From: SHVO01 sp041905525
Lineage (GTDB): Bacteria > Pseudomonadota > Alphaproteobacteria > Rhodospirillales > Rhodospirillaceae
NCBI GenBank assembly: GCA_041905525.1
Contig: JAYRKY010000004.1
Location: forward strand, 62,001 to 126,000
Direction of reading: 5' to 3'
Length of the DNA stretch: 64,000 nucleotides
Part shown: positions 34,123-42,498 of the stretch, one piece after another
Layout of the letters: every line of letters starts with the position of its first letter
Numbering within the stretch: the first letter of the stretch is position 1
Translations under genes and position numbers: made by a program
The notes under the pieces: generated by a model
What the model was told of the DNA's origin: nothing
Database searches by the model: none
Seen by the model: the letters and a program-made list of their open reading frames with translations, nothing else

Positions 34123-34288
34123 TGGGATTTTGCGTTCTCAAAGGGTGGAAAAGACGATTGTAAGGCCATCAACATGGCCCATTCCAGCGTTTCCGCCTGG
34201 GCGGGTAGACGAGCCCTTGCACTTCCCAAAACTTGCCTATAAACAACGCCCTCCGACCCTTACCGGCCTTCAGTGGCGAGCGCAAAGT

Positions 34289-34363
34289 GGGCGCGTAGCT
34301 CAGCGGTAGAGCACTACCTTGACATGGTAGGGGTCACAGGTTCGATCCCTGTCGCGCCCACCA
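34289..34363 (+). tRNA. tRNA-Val (anticodon GAC)
   Basis: A 75-nt cloverleaf: acceptor arm GGGCGCG with CGCGCCC, D arm GCTC-AGCGGTA-GAGC, anticodon stem CTACC/GGTAG with loop TTGACAT, variable loop, T arm ACAGG-TTCGATC-CCTGT and an encoded CCA end. The anticodon GAC reads GUC and GUU valine codons. It begins about 166 nt from the divergent amidohydrolase gene. A T-rich tail follows, but I see no hairpin terminator. Confidence 0.97.
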
Positions 34364-34409
34364 TTTTCCCTTTTCCATGCGATCGCCCGGCCCCGTGAGG
34401 GTGCCTGAC

Positions 34410-34586
34410 TCATCGCGCCGCGAAAATGTCACTCAGCGTCAGGTCCCGCCGTGTGTCCAGCATTCGCGCCAGTGTCTCTCGCTCGCTGATGAGGTTGTCG
34501 TCGTAATCGAAGAAGACGATCCCCTGAGGGGCGGTCCAAGCTTGGGCGGCCGGGGCGTTCAGTTCAGCCTGTTTCAGCACTCGCAT
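34410..34586 (-). CDS. 58-residue microprotein antisense-oriented after tRNA-Val, unknown
   Basis: ATG 34586 is preceded by a perfect GGAGGA at 6-nt spacing, stronger than most starts in this window. The reading frame runs 58 codons to TGA 34410. The product begins MRVLKQAELNAPAA and contains an acidic, aromatic stretch GIVFFDYDDNLIS, then a helical charged end (ERETLARMLDTRRDLTLSDIF). It has no signal peptide or membrane segment. I recognise no family. It ends 47 nt from the tRNA-Val 3' end on the opposite strand. Confidence 0.65.
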   Translation of the reverse strand: MRVLKQAELNAPAAQAWTAPQGIVFFDYDDNLISERETLARMLDTRRDLTLSDIFAAR

Positions 34587-34795
34587 GGGCGTTCCTCCAA
34601 TGCGCCGATGATGCCGCCGGCAGCCCGAAGTCGCCAGCGCGCACCCGGATAGCCGACCGGGGCATTGGTATTAGCCCTAGCGGGTAGTGGCGACCGTCGG
34701 AGGTTCTTACACGGCGCGTCGCCGGGACCCGCCGCAATTCTCGGGTTCTTTACAACGCGCTTGTTCACCCGCTGTGAATACGCGACTTCCGGTGG

Positions 34796-34810
34796 TGGCA
34801 CGCTTCTTGC
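34796..34810 (+). promoter_or_regulatory. Sigma-54 promoter of the PEP-CTERM gene
   Basis: TGGCACGCTTCTTGC has the invariant GG and GC at -24 and -12 with exact spacing and matches the RpoN consensus fully; the next base is T. Transcription would begin near 34822, leaving a leader of about 48 nt before ATG 34870. An RpoN enhancer-binding activator would be needed. The upstream stretch (34590-34790) contains no gene and may hold its sites. Confidence 0.85.
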
Positions 34811-34869
34811 TGTTTCTTCTTTGCATTTAACCCGTGCTCATTCGGGCGCGGTTTTTTCGGAGAAGATTA

Positions 34870-35469
34870 ATGCTGCGTCAGATTTTTCAATTGAAGCGTG
34901 TTCTCACGTGGGCGGCCGCTTTGGCTGCTCTCGTCGCGGTCGTGGCGCCGGCCTCGGCCGCGGTTATCCAACAGACGTCCTTCGGGATTTCGGGTGCTTT
35001 CAACATCCCGTCCGGGTCCCATCTCGGCAATACCGACTCCATTACCATCGCCCACGGCGGCGCGATCATCGTGACCGCAGAGGACAATTACGATCTCGCG
35101 GGCTTGGTGACCTGGGGTCAGCCCGGCACTCTGAAGAATATTCCCAGTTTGTCCGCCTTTACGCCGATCGCCAGCTATCTCACGCTGTCGAGCGGAGTGT
35201 CGCTCGATCTCAACGAACTGCAAATCGTTGGCCGAAGCGGTCCGACGCCGGGCTTCCTCAATCTGTTCGGCCGTGGGATTTTGCATGCACCCGGTTTTGA
35301 CGCCACGGAAGCGCTGTTCTCGTGGACCGGGACAACCACGGACAACCTGAGCTTCACCTTCGCGGTGCATACCTCCGCAGTGCCGGAGCCGCTTCCGATC
35401 GCGATGATGGGCTTTGGCTTGATCGCGCTGGCGTGGGTGCGCCGGCGTCAGCTGAACGCACGCCTGTAG
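34870..35469 (+). CDS. PEP-CTERM sorting-domain protein
   Basis: 199 residues from ATG 34870, with GGAG eight nt upstream. An in-frame start at 34834 lies in the leader and gives a poor N-terminus. A signal peptide (ending ASAAVI) precedes a roughly 145-residue beta-rich secreted part. The C-terminus has VPEP-LPIAMMGFGLIALAWV-RRR, the Pro-Glu-Pro, membrane helix and basic tail recognised by exosortase. Such proteins are exported and processed, often with exopolysaccharide. Exosortase genes are not in this window. A consensus sigma-54 promoter lies upstream and a terminator downstream. Confidence 0.88.
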   Translation: MLRQIFQLKRVLTWAAALAALVAVVAPASAAVIQQTSFGISGAFNIPSGSHLGNTDSITIAHGGAIIVTAEDNYDLAGLVTWGQPGTLKNIPSLSAFTPIASYLTLSSGVSLDLNELQIVGRSGPTPGFLNLFGRGILHAPGFDATEALFSWTGTTTDNLSFTFAVHTSAVPEPLPIAMMGFGLIALAWVRRRQLNARL

Positions 35470-35490
35470 CCAAATTTTTGAGTTGAAGAG

Positions 35491-35522
35491 TCCGCCGCAA
35501 CCGGCGTTGCGGCGGATTTTTT
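35491..35522 (+). terminator. Rho-independent terminator of the PEP-CTERM gene
   Basis: A perfect 10-bp stem TCCGCCGCAA/TTGCGGCGGA with loop CCGGCG is followed by TTTTTT. It lies 22 nt after the stop and touches the end of the convergent serine hydrolase gene. Confidence 0.92.
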
Positions 35523-36519
35523 ACGTCTGCACGCTGGACATGACTTCGGCCATCAGGCCGTGCAATCGATCCCGATGTCCCGATCTGCCCGCCGGCGCGG
35601 CATCGTCGGACGTCATGGCCGCGACTAAATTGAGCTTGGGCACGATATACAGCATCTGCCCGCCGAACCCCCACGCGTACGGCACAGCCTGGCCTCCGAT
35701 CTCGCGAATGAACCAACCATAGCCATAGCCGTCGCCGGTAAAGCGCGAGTTGGTGCGCGGGGTCCAGGCCTGATCGATCCATGCGGCGGAAATGAGCCGC
35801 TGTCCGTTTTTCGCCGTCCCGCCCGAAGCCAGGATCTCCCCAAAGGCCAGAAGCGCCCGCGCGCTCATCGCCATCTGGTTACCGCCCATATAGATCCCTT
35901 GCGGGTCCCGTTGCCAATCACCGATGGCGAAGCCTTGTTGCGGCCCCAGCCACGCGCGGGCGAGGTCAAGAGCCGATCTCTTTGTCACACGTGTGAGGAT
36001 CGCCGAGAGCAGATGAGACGAGCCGGTGGAATAAAGCATGGCGCCGCCCGGTTCGTCTTCGAACGGCTGTGCGAGCGCAGCACGCACCCAATTCTTGCTC
36101 TGCACCCAGCGTCCATAGTTTGGTCCCGAGGTGCGGGCGAGCCCGGCTTGCATCGAAAGCAGATGCCCGACGGTAATCTTCTGGAGGCGTGGATCGGGAT
36201 GGTTCGGCAAATCCTCCGCAAGAAGGGGCGCAATCGGCTGATCGACTCCTGTCAGAACGCCTTTGTCGATCGCAATTCCCACAAGCATCGCGACGATCGA
36301 CTTAGAGGCTGACTTGATGTTCGAGGGGTGCTCGGGGCGGTGGCCGCGATAGCCCCGTTCGCCAATCGTGCGCCCGTGCTGCGACACAACGACCGCCTTC
36401 AGCGGCTGCAAGGTGGCGGCCGCGTCCAGCACCTGGGCAAGAGACGGCGTGGGCGCGGCGAAACTCGTCCGCGGGAGAATAAGGGGCAGGAAAAGCGAAA
36501 GCGCGGCGCGCCGTTTCAT
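35521..36519 (-). CDS. Exported serine hydrolase (class C beta-lactamase-related)
   Basis: 332 residues from ATG 36519, with AGAGG eight nt upstream. The reading frame stays open further upstream, but that part overlaps the acyl-CoA dehydrogenase gene and is not protein-like. A signal peptide (MKRRAALSLFLPLILPRTSFA) precedes the domain. The SxxK motif is SASK in NIKSASKSIVAMLVG, the YxS-type second motif is in MLYSTGSSHLL, and the third motif is GFGGQ in the C-terminal part. Members are esterases, peptidases or penicillin-recognising enzymes. The specific substrate is unknown. Confidence 0.88.
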   Translation of the reverse strand: MKRRAALSLFLPLILPRTSFAAPTPSLAQVLDAAATLQPLKAVVVSQHGRTIGERGYRGHRPEHPSNIKSASKSIVAMLVGIAIDKGVLTGVDQPIAPLLAEDLPNHPDPRLQKITVGHLLSMQAGLARTSGPNYGRWVQSKNWVRAALAQPFEDEPGGAMLYSTGSSHLLSAILTRVTKRSALDLARAWLGPQQGFAIGDWQRDPQGIYMGGNQMAMSARALLAFGEILASGGTAKNGQRLISAAWIDQAWTPRTNSRFTGDGYGYGWFIREIGGQAVPYAWGFGGQMLYIVPKLNLVAAMTSDDAAPAGRSGHRDRLHGLMAEVMSSVQT

Positions 36520-36542
36520 TTGCATGGCCTCTGTCGGTGCCG

Positions 36543-36597
36543 TGCATAGTTTATGCATAAACCAAAGCATTTCCCGCCCAGATTTTCGTTGAAAATC
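36543..36597. promoter_or_regulatory. Two palindromes in the divergent serine hydrolase / valine-operon promoter region
   Basis: TGCATA-GTT-TATGCA (36543-36557) overlaps a perfect 12-bp TTTATGCATAAA (36550-36561). GATTTTC-GTT-GAAAATC (36581-36597) lies 39 bp away centre to centre. A TACAAT at 36604-36609 could be the -10 of the acyl-CoA dehydrogenase gene. The sites could be operators for a dimeric regulator, which is not encoded nearby. Confidence 0.5.
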
Positions 36598-36666
36598 CGT
36601 AGTTACAATGGAAAGTTCCGCCCAGCACCAATACGCGCAACAACCAGCGGATAACGGCGGGGACGT

Positions 36667-37818
36667 ATGGACTTCAGGCTGAGCGACGACCAACTGGCCT
36701 TCCAGGAAACGGCGCGTAAATTCGCCCGCGACGTCTTCGTCCCCAACGCAGCGCGATGGGACGAGGAAAAACATTTCCCCGTGGACGAACTTCGCGAGGC
36801 AGCCGCCCTGGGGTTCGGTGGCATGCATGTTTCGGCGGAATACGACGGCACCGGTCTCGGACGCCTGGATAGCGCCATCATCCTAGAGGAGCTTGCGGCG
36901 GGCTGCACATCGACGGCCGCTTACATCTCGATCCACAACATGGTCGCCGCGATGATCGACCGCTTCGGACCTGAGCCTCTCAAGAAGAAATTCCTGCCGA
37001 AACTTTGCACGATGGATTGGTTCGCAAGCTACTGCCTGACCGAACCGTCTTCGGGCTCCGATGCGGCTTCATTACGGACGAAGGCCGTCCGCGACGGTGA
37101 TCACTACGTGCTCAACGGATCGAAAGCCTTCATTTCAGGCGGCGGGCGTTCCGACGTTTACGCCATCATGGTGCGCACCGGGGAAGACGGGCCGAAGGGC
37201 ATCAGCTGCGTTTTGGTCGAGAATGGCACGCCGGGCCTGTCGTTTGGGGCGCAGGAAAAGAAACTGGGATGGAATAGCCAGCCGACTTCGGCGGTGATCT
37301 TGGAAGACTGCCGCGTGCCGGTCGCCAATCGCTTGGGCGCGGAAGGTGAAGGGTTCAAAATCGCGATGTCGGGCTTGGACGGCGGGCGCATCAACATCGG
37401 CGCCTGTTCGCTTGGCGCCGCCCGGGCGACGCTGGAAATCGCCACCGACTATGTGCAAACCCGCACGCAGTTCAATCAGACCCTCGCCGGCTTTCAGTCC
37501 GTGCAATTCAAGCTGGCGGACATGGCGACGGATCTCCATGCGGCGCGTCTCATGGTGCACGATGCCGCGATGCGTCTCGACGCCAAGGAACCCGATGCGA
37601 CAAAGTATTGCGCCATGGCCAAGCGCTTCGCGAGCGACATTGGCTTCGAGGTTTGCAACACCGCCCTGCAACTGCACGGGGGATATGGCTATCTGAAGGA
37701 CTATCCGGTGGAACGTTTTTTGCGCGACGCCCGCGTCCACCAAATTCTTGAAGGAACCAACGAGATCATGCGTGTCATTGTATCCCGTTACGTTCTGCAG
37801 AGCGGCGGGCGCGCATGA
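36667..37818 (+). CDS. Acyl-CoA dehydrogenase (isobutyryl-CoA dehydrogenase-like)
   Basis: 383 residues. FAD-binding blocks CLTEPSSGSDAASLRT and NGSKAFISGG are present. The catalytic Glu is in HQILEGTNEIMR near residue 371. The C-terminal QLHGGYGYLKDYPVERFLRDARV is typical. The following genes for 3-hydroxyisobutyryl-CoA hydrolase and 3-hydroxyisobutyrate dehydrogenase identify the likely substrate as isobutyryl-CoA from valine, oxidised to methacrylyl-CoA with electrons passed to ETF. The stop overlaps the next start as ATGA. Confidence 0.92.
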   Translation: MDFRLSDDQLAFQETARKFARDVFVPNAARWDEEKHFPVDELREAAALGFGGMHVSAEYDGTGLGRLDSAIILEELAAGCTSTAAYISIHNMVAAMIDRFGPEPLKKKFLPKLCTMDWFASYCLTEPSSGSDAASLRTKAVRDGDHYVLNGSKAFISGGGRSDVYAIMVRTGEDGPKGISCVLVENGTPGLSFGAQEKKLGWNSQPTSAVILEDCRVPVANRLGAEGEGFKIAMSGLDGGRINIGACSLGAARATLEIATDYVQTRTQFNQTLAGFQSVQFKLADMATDLHAARLMVHDAAMRLDAKEPDATKYCAMAKRFASDIGFEVCNTALQLHGGYGYLKDYPVERFLRDARVHQILEGTNEIMRVIVSRYVLQSGGRA

Positions 37819-38891
37819 GTCAGGTGGAATTGGCCAGTGATGAAGTCCTGTTCGAGCAAAAGGGTGCTGCCGGACACATCCTGCTGAACCGGCCAAAAGC
37901 CCTAAACGCCCTGACGCTCGATATGTGCGAGCTGATCACCGCGCAAATGGTGGCGTGGGCGAAGGATGACTCGGTCAAAGCCATTGTCGTCCGGGGCGCG
38001 GGGGAAAAAGCGTTCTGTGCCGGCGGTGATGTGGTGCGACTGTATGAAGATGGCCGCGCGGGTAGGCCCTATCCGTACCTGTTTTGGAGTACGGAGTACC
38101 GTCTCAATACGCTCATCAAGCGGTACCCCAAGCCGTATATCGCGTTGATCGACGGCATCGTCATGGGGGGCGGCGTAGGCGTGTCCGTGCACGGCGGATA
38201 CCGGGTCGCCACCGACCGGACTACGTTCGCAATGCCGGAAACCGGGATCGGCCTGTTTCCGGATGTGGGGGGTGGTTATTTTCTCCCACGCTTGTCCGGC
38301 GCCGCCGGCATGTACCTCGGCCTTACCGGCAAGCGTTTGAAGGGGCCGGATTGCGTGGCGCTGGGCCTCGCCGAAGCGCTTGTGCCGCACGATCGGCTCG
38401 CGGCGCTTGAGGCTAAACTCGCAAGCGATGCCGTCAGCGATCTCGATGAGATGTCTTACATCATCGGGCAGTTCGCCGAGCCCGTGAAGACCGCGCCCAT
38501 TTCCGCGGACCGCACGGCGATTGAACGCCACTTCGATCTTGGCTCCGTTGAGGACATCATCGCCTCGTTGGAAAAGGACGGCGGCGAATGGGGCGCGGAG
38601 CAGGCCAAGATCCTGAAGACCAAGTCGCCCACCGCGATGAAAGTGACGTTCCGCCAAATTCGCGAAGGCGCAAATCTGTCTTTCGAGGACTGTATGCGCA
38701 TGGAATGGCGCATCGCCAATCGGTGCGCTGTCGGGAAAGATTTCTACGAAGGGGTGCGCGCATTGCTGATCGATAAAGACAATGCGCCCCGCTGGTCTCC
38801 GGCCAACCTGGCGGACGTATCCGAAGTGGATGTGGCTGCTTATTTCGCGCCGTTACCTGGCAAAGAACTCGATCTTTCGAACATCATCTAG
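37815..38891 (+). CDS. 3-hydroxyisobutyryl-CoA hydrolase (crotonase family)
   Basis: 358 residues, longer than simple enoyl-CoA hydratases and typical of HIBCH. The crotonase oxyanion motifs are EKAFCAGGDVVRLYE and DGIVMGGGVGVSVHG. The catalytic region FAMPETGIGLFPDVGGGYFL has the Glu and Asp of HIBCH. It should hydrolyse 3-hydroxyisobutyryl-CoA to the free acid in valine degradation. The methacrylyl-CoA hydratase that must act before it is not in this operon. It overlaps the dehydrogenase gene and precedes mmsB by 19 nt. Confidence 0.93.
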   Translation: MSQVELASDEVLFEQKGAAGHILLNRPKALNALTLDMCELITAQMVAWAKDDSVKAIVVRGAGEKAFCAGGDVVRLYEDGRAGRPYPYLFWSTEYRLNTLIKRYPKPYIALIDGIVMGGGVGVSVHGGYRVATDRTTFAMPETGIGLFPDVGGGYFLPRLSGAAGMYLGLTGKRLKGPDCVALGLAEALVPHDRLAALEAKLASDAVSDLDEMSYIIGQFAEPVKTAPISADRTAIERHFDLGSVEDIIASLEKDGGEWGAEQAKILKTKSPTAMKVTFRQIREGANLSFEDCMRMEWRIANRCAVGKDFYEGVRALLIDKDNAPRWSPANLADVSEVDVAAYFAPLPGKELDLSNII

Positions 38892-38910
38892 ACTCCTGGG
38901 AGAGGCTCAT

Positions 38911-39786
38911 ATGGCGAACGTTGCATTCATCGGTCTTGGAAACATGGGCGGGCCGATGGCCCAAAATCAGATCAAGGCCGGTCACACCGTGCGCGTGTTC
39001 GACCTCTCACAGCCTGCTCTTGATGCCGCGCGCGCTGCAGGCGCCAGTGTCGGCGCGACGGCGGCCGACGCGGCGAAAGATGCCGATTGCGTCATCACGA
39101 TGCTGCCGGCGGGGACGCACGTGCGTCAGACCTACATCGACGGCGGGATCTTTGCCGCGGCCAAGAAGGGCGCCGTTTTCATCGATTGCTCGACAATCGA
39201 CGTGCCGACGGCGCGCGAAGTGATCAAGGCCGCCGAAGACAAGGGCTTCCAAATGGTCGACGCGCCTGTCTCGGGCGGGATCGCTGCAGCTGCCGCGGGA
39301 ACCCTCACGTTCATGGTTGGTGGAACGCCCGCGTCGTTCGCGGCGGCCAAACCGTTTCTTGAGTCCATGGGCAAGGTGATCGTCCACGCCGGACCTGCGG
39401 GGAACGGTCAGGTGGCGAAGGTATGTAACAACATGCTGCTCGGGATCTCGATGATTGGAACGTGCGAAGCCTTCAAGCTCGCCGAGCGCCTGGGCCTCGA
39501 CGCGCAGGTCCTCTTCGACATCAGTTCCAAGGCTTCCGGCCAGTGCTGGTCCATGACCTCTTATTGCCCTGTTCCCGGTCCGGTTCCTACGTCGCCCGCC
39601 AATCGCGATTACAAACCGGGGTTCGCGGCGGCGATGATGCTGAAAGACCTAAAGTTGAGCCAGGACGCCGCGGCGGCGGCGAATATGACGACCCCGATCG
39701 GGAAGGCCGCCACCGAGTTCTACGATAGGTTCGTGAAAGACGGTAATGGCAACGTCGACTTTTCGGGTATCATCCGCGCGCTTTAA
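38911..39786 (+). CDS. mmsB: 3-hydroxyisobutyrate dehydrogenase
   Basis: 291 residues from ATG 38911 with GGGAGAGG upstream. Longer frames start inside the previous gene. The Rossmann motif is FIGLGNMGGPMA, the substrate motif is DAPVSGG, and the catalytic Lys is in AGNGQVAKVCNNMLLG. It oxidises 3-hydroxyisobutyrate to methylmalonate semialdehyde with NAD+. With the two genes before it, it forms three steps of valine catabolism. Confidence 0.95.
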   Translation: MANVAFIGLGNMGGPMAQNQIKAGHTVRVFDLSQPALDAARAAGASVGATAADAAKDADCVITMLPAGTHVRQTYIDGGIFAAAKKGAVFIDCSTIDVPTAREVIKAAEDKGFQMVDAPVSGGIAAAAAGTLTFMVGGTPASFAAAKPFLESMGKVIVHAGPAGNGQVAKVCNNMLLGISMIGTCEAFKLAERLGLDAQVLFDISSKASGQCWSMTSYCPVPGPVPTSPANRDYKPGFAAAMMLKDLKLSQDAAAAANMTTPIGKAATEFYDRFVKDGNGNVDFSGIIRAL

Positions 39787-39816
39787 GGTTCTTTTCCACT
39801 TAGGAAAGCCCAGCGC

Positions 39817-40374
39817 GTGGTGTTATCGATCTTCAAGAGTTACATGGCCAAGCGGCGGCGCGACGCCCTGCGTGCGCGTACGCCGCAGCGGCAAGTCGAA
39901 GATTATTTCGCGGAACTGCCGAACTCCGCCGAAGGTCTTGCGGGCGAACTCGCTGCCGCCATGCTTGCCAAGAAAAGCCTCGATACCACCAAGCAGATCC
40001 CCGTTCCATTTCCCGAAGACTATTTTACAGGGGCGCGTGCAATCGACGAGGAAGGGCTCGCAACACTGCATATCTATGAGCAGAAACTGCAGCGCTTTCG
40101 CGAACAGCTAATCCACCGCAATACCATCTTCACGATCTCGGTGGCGCGCGGTGTTTCCACATGGATTACGTCAATCCACGCTCTCAGAAATCCGGATCTC
40201 CGCGCCCGCGGTGAGGATCTCTGGAGCCGTTTGGTGCGCGGCGAGCCGCATCTCGAAGAGGCCTACTTCATGATGATCCGCCGCGAGATCACGGACGTCG
40301 AACGCCACTATATGCGCTTCCGTCCGACCGTGCTTTTAACGCCCGAAGCCGGCGCCGGCGGCATGAAGGGTTAG
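39817..40374 (+). CDS. Hypothetical soluble helical protein, 185 residues
   Basis: Begins at GTG 39817, 30 nt after mmsB, so it may be cotranscribed with the valine operon. I do not recognise a family. The N-terminus is basic (KSYMAKRRRDALRARTPQRQ), and the rest is alpha-helical and amphipathic, with Arg/Glu-rich segments such as EEAYFMMIRREITDVERHYMRF. There is no signal peptide or membrane helix. Its stop overlaps that of the convergent parE gene by four bases. Confidence 0.7.
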   Translation: MVLSIFKSYMAKRRRDALRARTPQRQVEDYFAELPNSAEGLAGELAAAMLAKKSLDTTKQIPVPFPEDYFTGARAIDEEGLATLHIYEQKLQRFREQLIHRNTIFTISVARGVSTWITSIHALRNPDLRARGEDLWSRLVRGEPHLEEAYFMMIRREITDVERHYMRFRPTVLLTPEAGAGGMKG

Positions 40375-42395
40375 ATATCCAGCGCCGCAGCTGCGAACTG
40401 CGCGTTTTCCTGAATGAACTTGAAGCGTTCTTCCGGTTTGCGCCCCATCAGCTGTTCGACCAACTTCGCGGTGGCGCGTTGAGAGCTTTTTTCGCTGTCG
40501 TCCGCCAGCATGACCTTCAGCAGCGTTCGGCGCGCAGGGTCCATTGTGGTCTCTTTGAGATAGATCGGCGGCATTTCGCCCAGCCCTTTGAAGCGGCTGA
40601 CTTCCACTTTGCCGCGCGCGTCGAAGTGGCTCTTGATCAGTTGCTCTTTATGCGCGTCGTTCATGGCGTAGGCGATATTCGCCTTTTGGGTAAGGCGGTA
40701 AAGCGGCGGCATGGCGAGATAAAGATGCCCATTGGTGATCAACTGCGGCATTTCGCGATAGAAGAACGTCATCAAAAGGCTGGCGATGTGCGCGCCGTCG
40801 ACGTCGGCGTCCGTCATGATGATGATTTTCTCGTAGCGCAGCTTGCTCTCGTCGTAGCGGTCGCGAATGCCGCAGCCCAAGGCCTCGATCAGGTCCTGCA
40901 GCTCTTGATTGGCGCGTAGTTTGTCGTCGCTGGCGGAGGCGACGTTGAGGATTTTGCCGCGAAGCGGAAGCACCGCTTGGGTCTCGCGGCTGCGGGCCTG
41001 TTTCGCAGAGCCGCCGGCGCTGTCGCCTTCGACGATGAAAAGCTCGGTGCCGATCGGGTTGGAGCGCGTACAGTCGGTGAGCTTGCCGGGAAGGCGCAAC
41101 TTCTTGGTGGCTGATTTGCGCGAGAGGTCCTGGTCTTGCTTCTTCCGTACGCGGTCGTTCGCCCGCGCGATGGCGGTTTCGAGGAGCACGTTGGCGGAAT
41201 TGGGGTCGCCTGAAAGCCAGTGATCGAAGTGATCCTTGATCACCGTGTCGACCAATCTGGAGGCTGAAACCGAAACCAACTTCTCCTTGGTCTGGCCTTG
41301 GAACTGCGGTTCCTTGATGAAGACCGACAGCATCATGCAGGCGCCGCCCCACAGATCTTCGCCGGTGACGATGCCCACACCCTTGGTATTCGTCAGGTCG
41401 GCATATCCCTTGAGGGCGCGCAGCATGGCGCTCTTCATGCCCTGCTCGTGCGTGCCGCCCTCGGGTGTCGGGATCGTGTTGCAGTAGGAGCTCAGGAAGC
41501 CGTCTTCATCATCGGGCCAGCACACGGCCCATTCAACGCGCCCGCCGGAGTCATTGGTGGTCGCTTCGAGTTCGGCCTTGCCTGAGAAGAATGGCTGGAC
41601 GAGGCGCTTACGCCCATTGAGGACGTGCTGAAGGTAATCCGTCAGCCCGTTCTCGAAGTGAAGTTCTTCTTCCGCCGGCGTCTGGTCGTCGCCTTTGAGG
41701 AGACTCTTCTCCACGGACCACCGCACGCGCACGCCTTCGAACAGGTAGGCCTTCGAACGAACCATCCGGTAAACGGTCGAGGGTTTGAAATTCGCATTCT
41801 CGCCGAAGATGGTGAGGTCCGGCGTGAACTGCACGGTCGTGCCGCGCCGATTGACCGAGCCGCCCTTGATCAGCTTCGTCTTGGCGAGCCCACGGCTGAA
41901 CGTCTGGGAATAGAGCGTCTTGTCGCGAGCGACTTCGACCACCAGGTTGGTCGAGAGTGCGTTGACGACGCTGATGCCGACGCCATGCAAGCCGCCTGAG
42001 GTCTGGTAGACCTTGTCCGAGAATTTTCCTCCCGAGTGCAGCGTGGTCATGATGACCTCAAGCGCCGACTTCTTGGGAAATTTGGGGTGGGGGTCGATAG
42101 GGATCCCGCGCCCGTTGTCGCGGATCGTGACTTCGTTATCTTCGCCCAAGTGCACTTCGATGGTCGTGGCGTGCCCCGCGACCGCTTCGTCCATGGCGTT
42201 GTCCAGGACTTCCGCGATCAGGTGATGCATCGCCTTTTCGTCGGTGCCGCCGATGTACATCCCGGGTCGGCGGCGGACAGGCTCAAGACCCTCCAGGACC
42301 TCGATGTCCTTGGCGGTATAACCGGAGCCGCGTGTCTCCTTTTCTTTCTCTTTTTCTTTTGGGGGGCGAGGTTTGGAGGAGAAAAGGTCGGCCAT
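40371..42395 (-). CDS. parE: DNA topoisomerase IV subunit B
   Basis: 674 residues. After a short Lys/Glu-rich N-terminal tail (KEKEKEKE) comes the GHKL ATPase: EVLDNAMDEAVAG, DNGRGIPID and GGLHGVGISVVNALS. The transducer domain follows, then TOPRIM with EGDSAGGSAKQAR and DADVDGAHIASLL. The C-terminus ends PEERFKFIQENAQF, typical of ParE/GyrB. The absence of the GyrB insert and the length favour ParE. It decatenates daughter chromosomes with ParC, which is not in the window. Confidence 0.94.
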   Translation of the reverse strand: MADLFSSKPRPPKEKEKEKETRGSGYTAKDIEVLEGLEPVRRRPGMYIGGTDEKAMHHLIAEVLDNAMDEAVAGHATTIEVHLGEDNEVTIRDNGRGIPIDPHPKFPKKSALEVIMTTLHSGGKFSDKVYQTSGGLHGVGISVVNALSTNLVVEVARDKTLYSQTFSRGLAKTKLIKGGSVNRRGTTVQFTPDLTIFGENANFKPSTVYRMVRSKAYLFEGVRVRWSVEKSLLKGDDQTPAEEELHFENGLTDYLQHVLNGRKRLVQPFFSGKAELEATTNDSGGRVEWAVCWPDDEDGFLSSYCNTIPTPEGGTHEQGMKSAMLRALKGYADLTNTKGVGIVTGEDLWGGACMMLSVFIKEPQFQGQTKEKLVSVSASRLVDTVIKDHFDHWLSGDPNSANVLLETAIARANDRVRKKQDQDLSRKSATKKLRLPGKLTDCTRSNPIGTELFIVEGDSAGGSAKQARSRETQAVLPLRGKILNVASASDDKLRANQELQDLIEALGCGIRDRYDESKLRYEKIIIMTDADVDGAHIASLLMTFFYREMPQLITNGHLYLAMPPLYRLTQKANIAYAMNDAHKEQLIKSHFDARGKVEVSRFKGLGEMPPIYLKETTMDPARRTLLKVMLADDSEKSSQRATAKLVEQLMGRKPEERFKFIQENAQFAAAALDI

Positions 42396-42498
42396 CGGCT
42401 CTGAATCTTAAGGGGGACAGGGGCGGTATGCGCCGGTAAAGTATGTTTCTTCGCGCTCGCGCACAATATCTCGCGTATCCCCAATAAAGTTGAAGATC

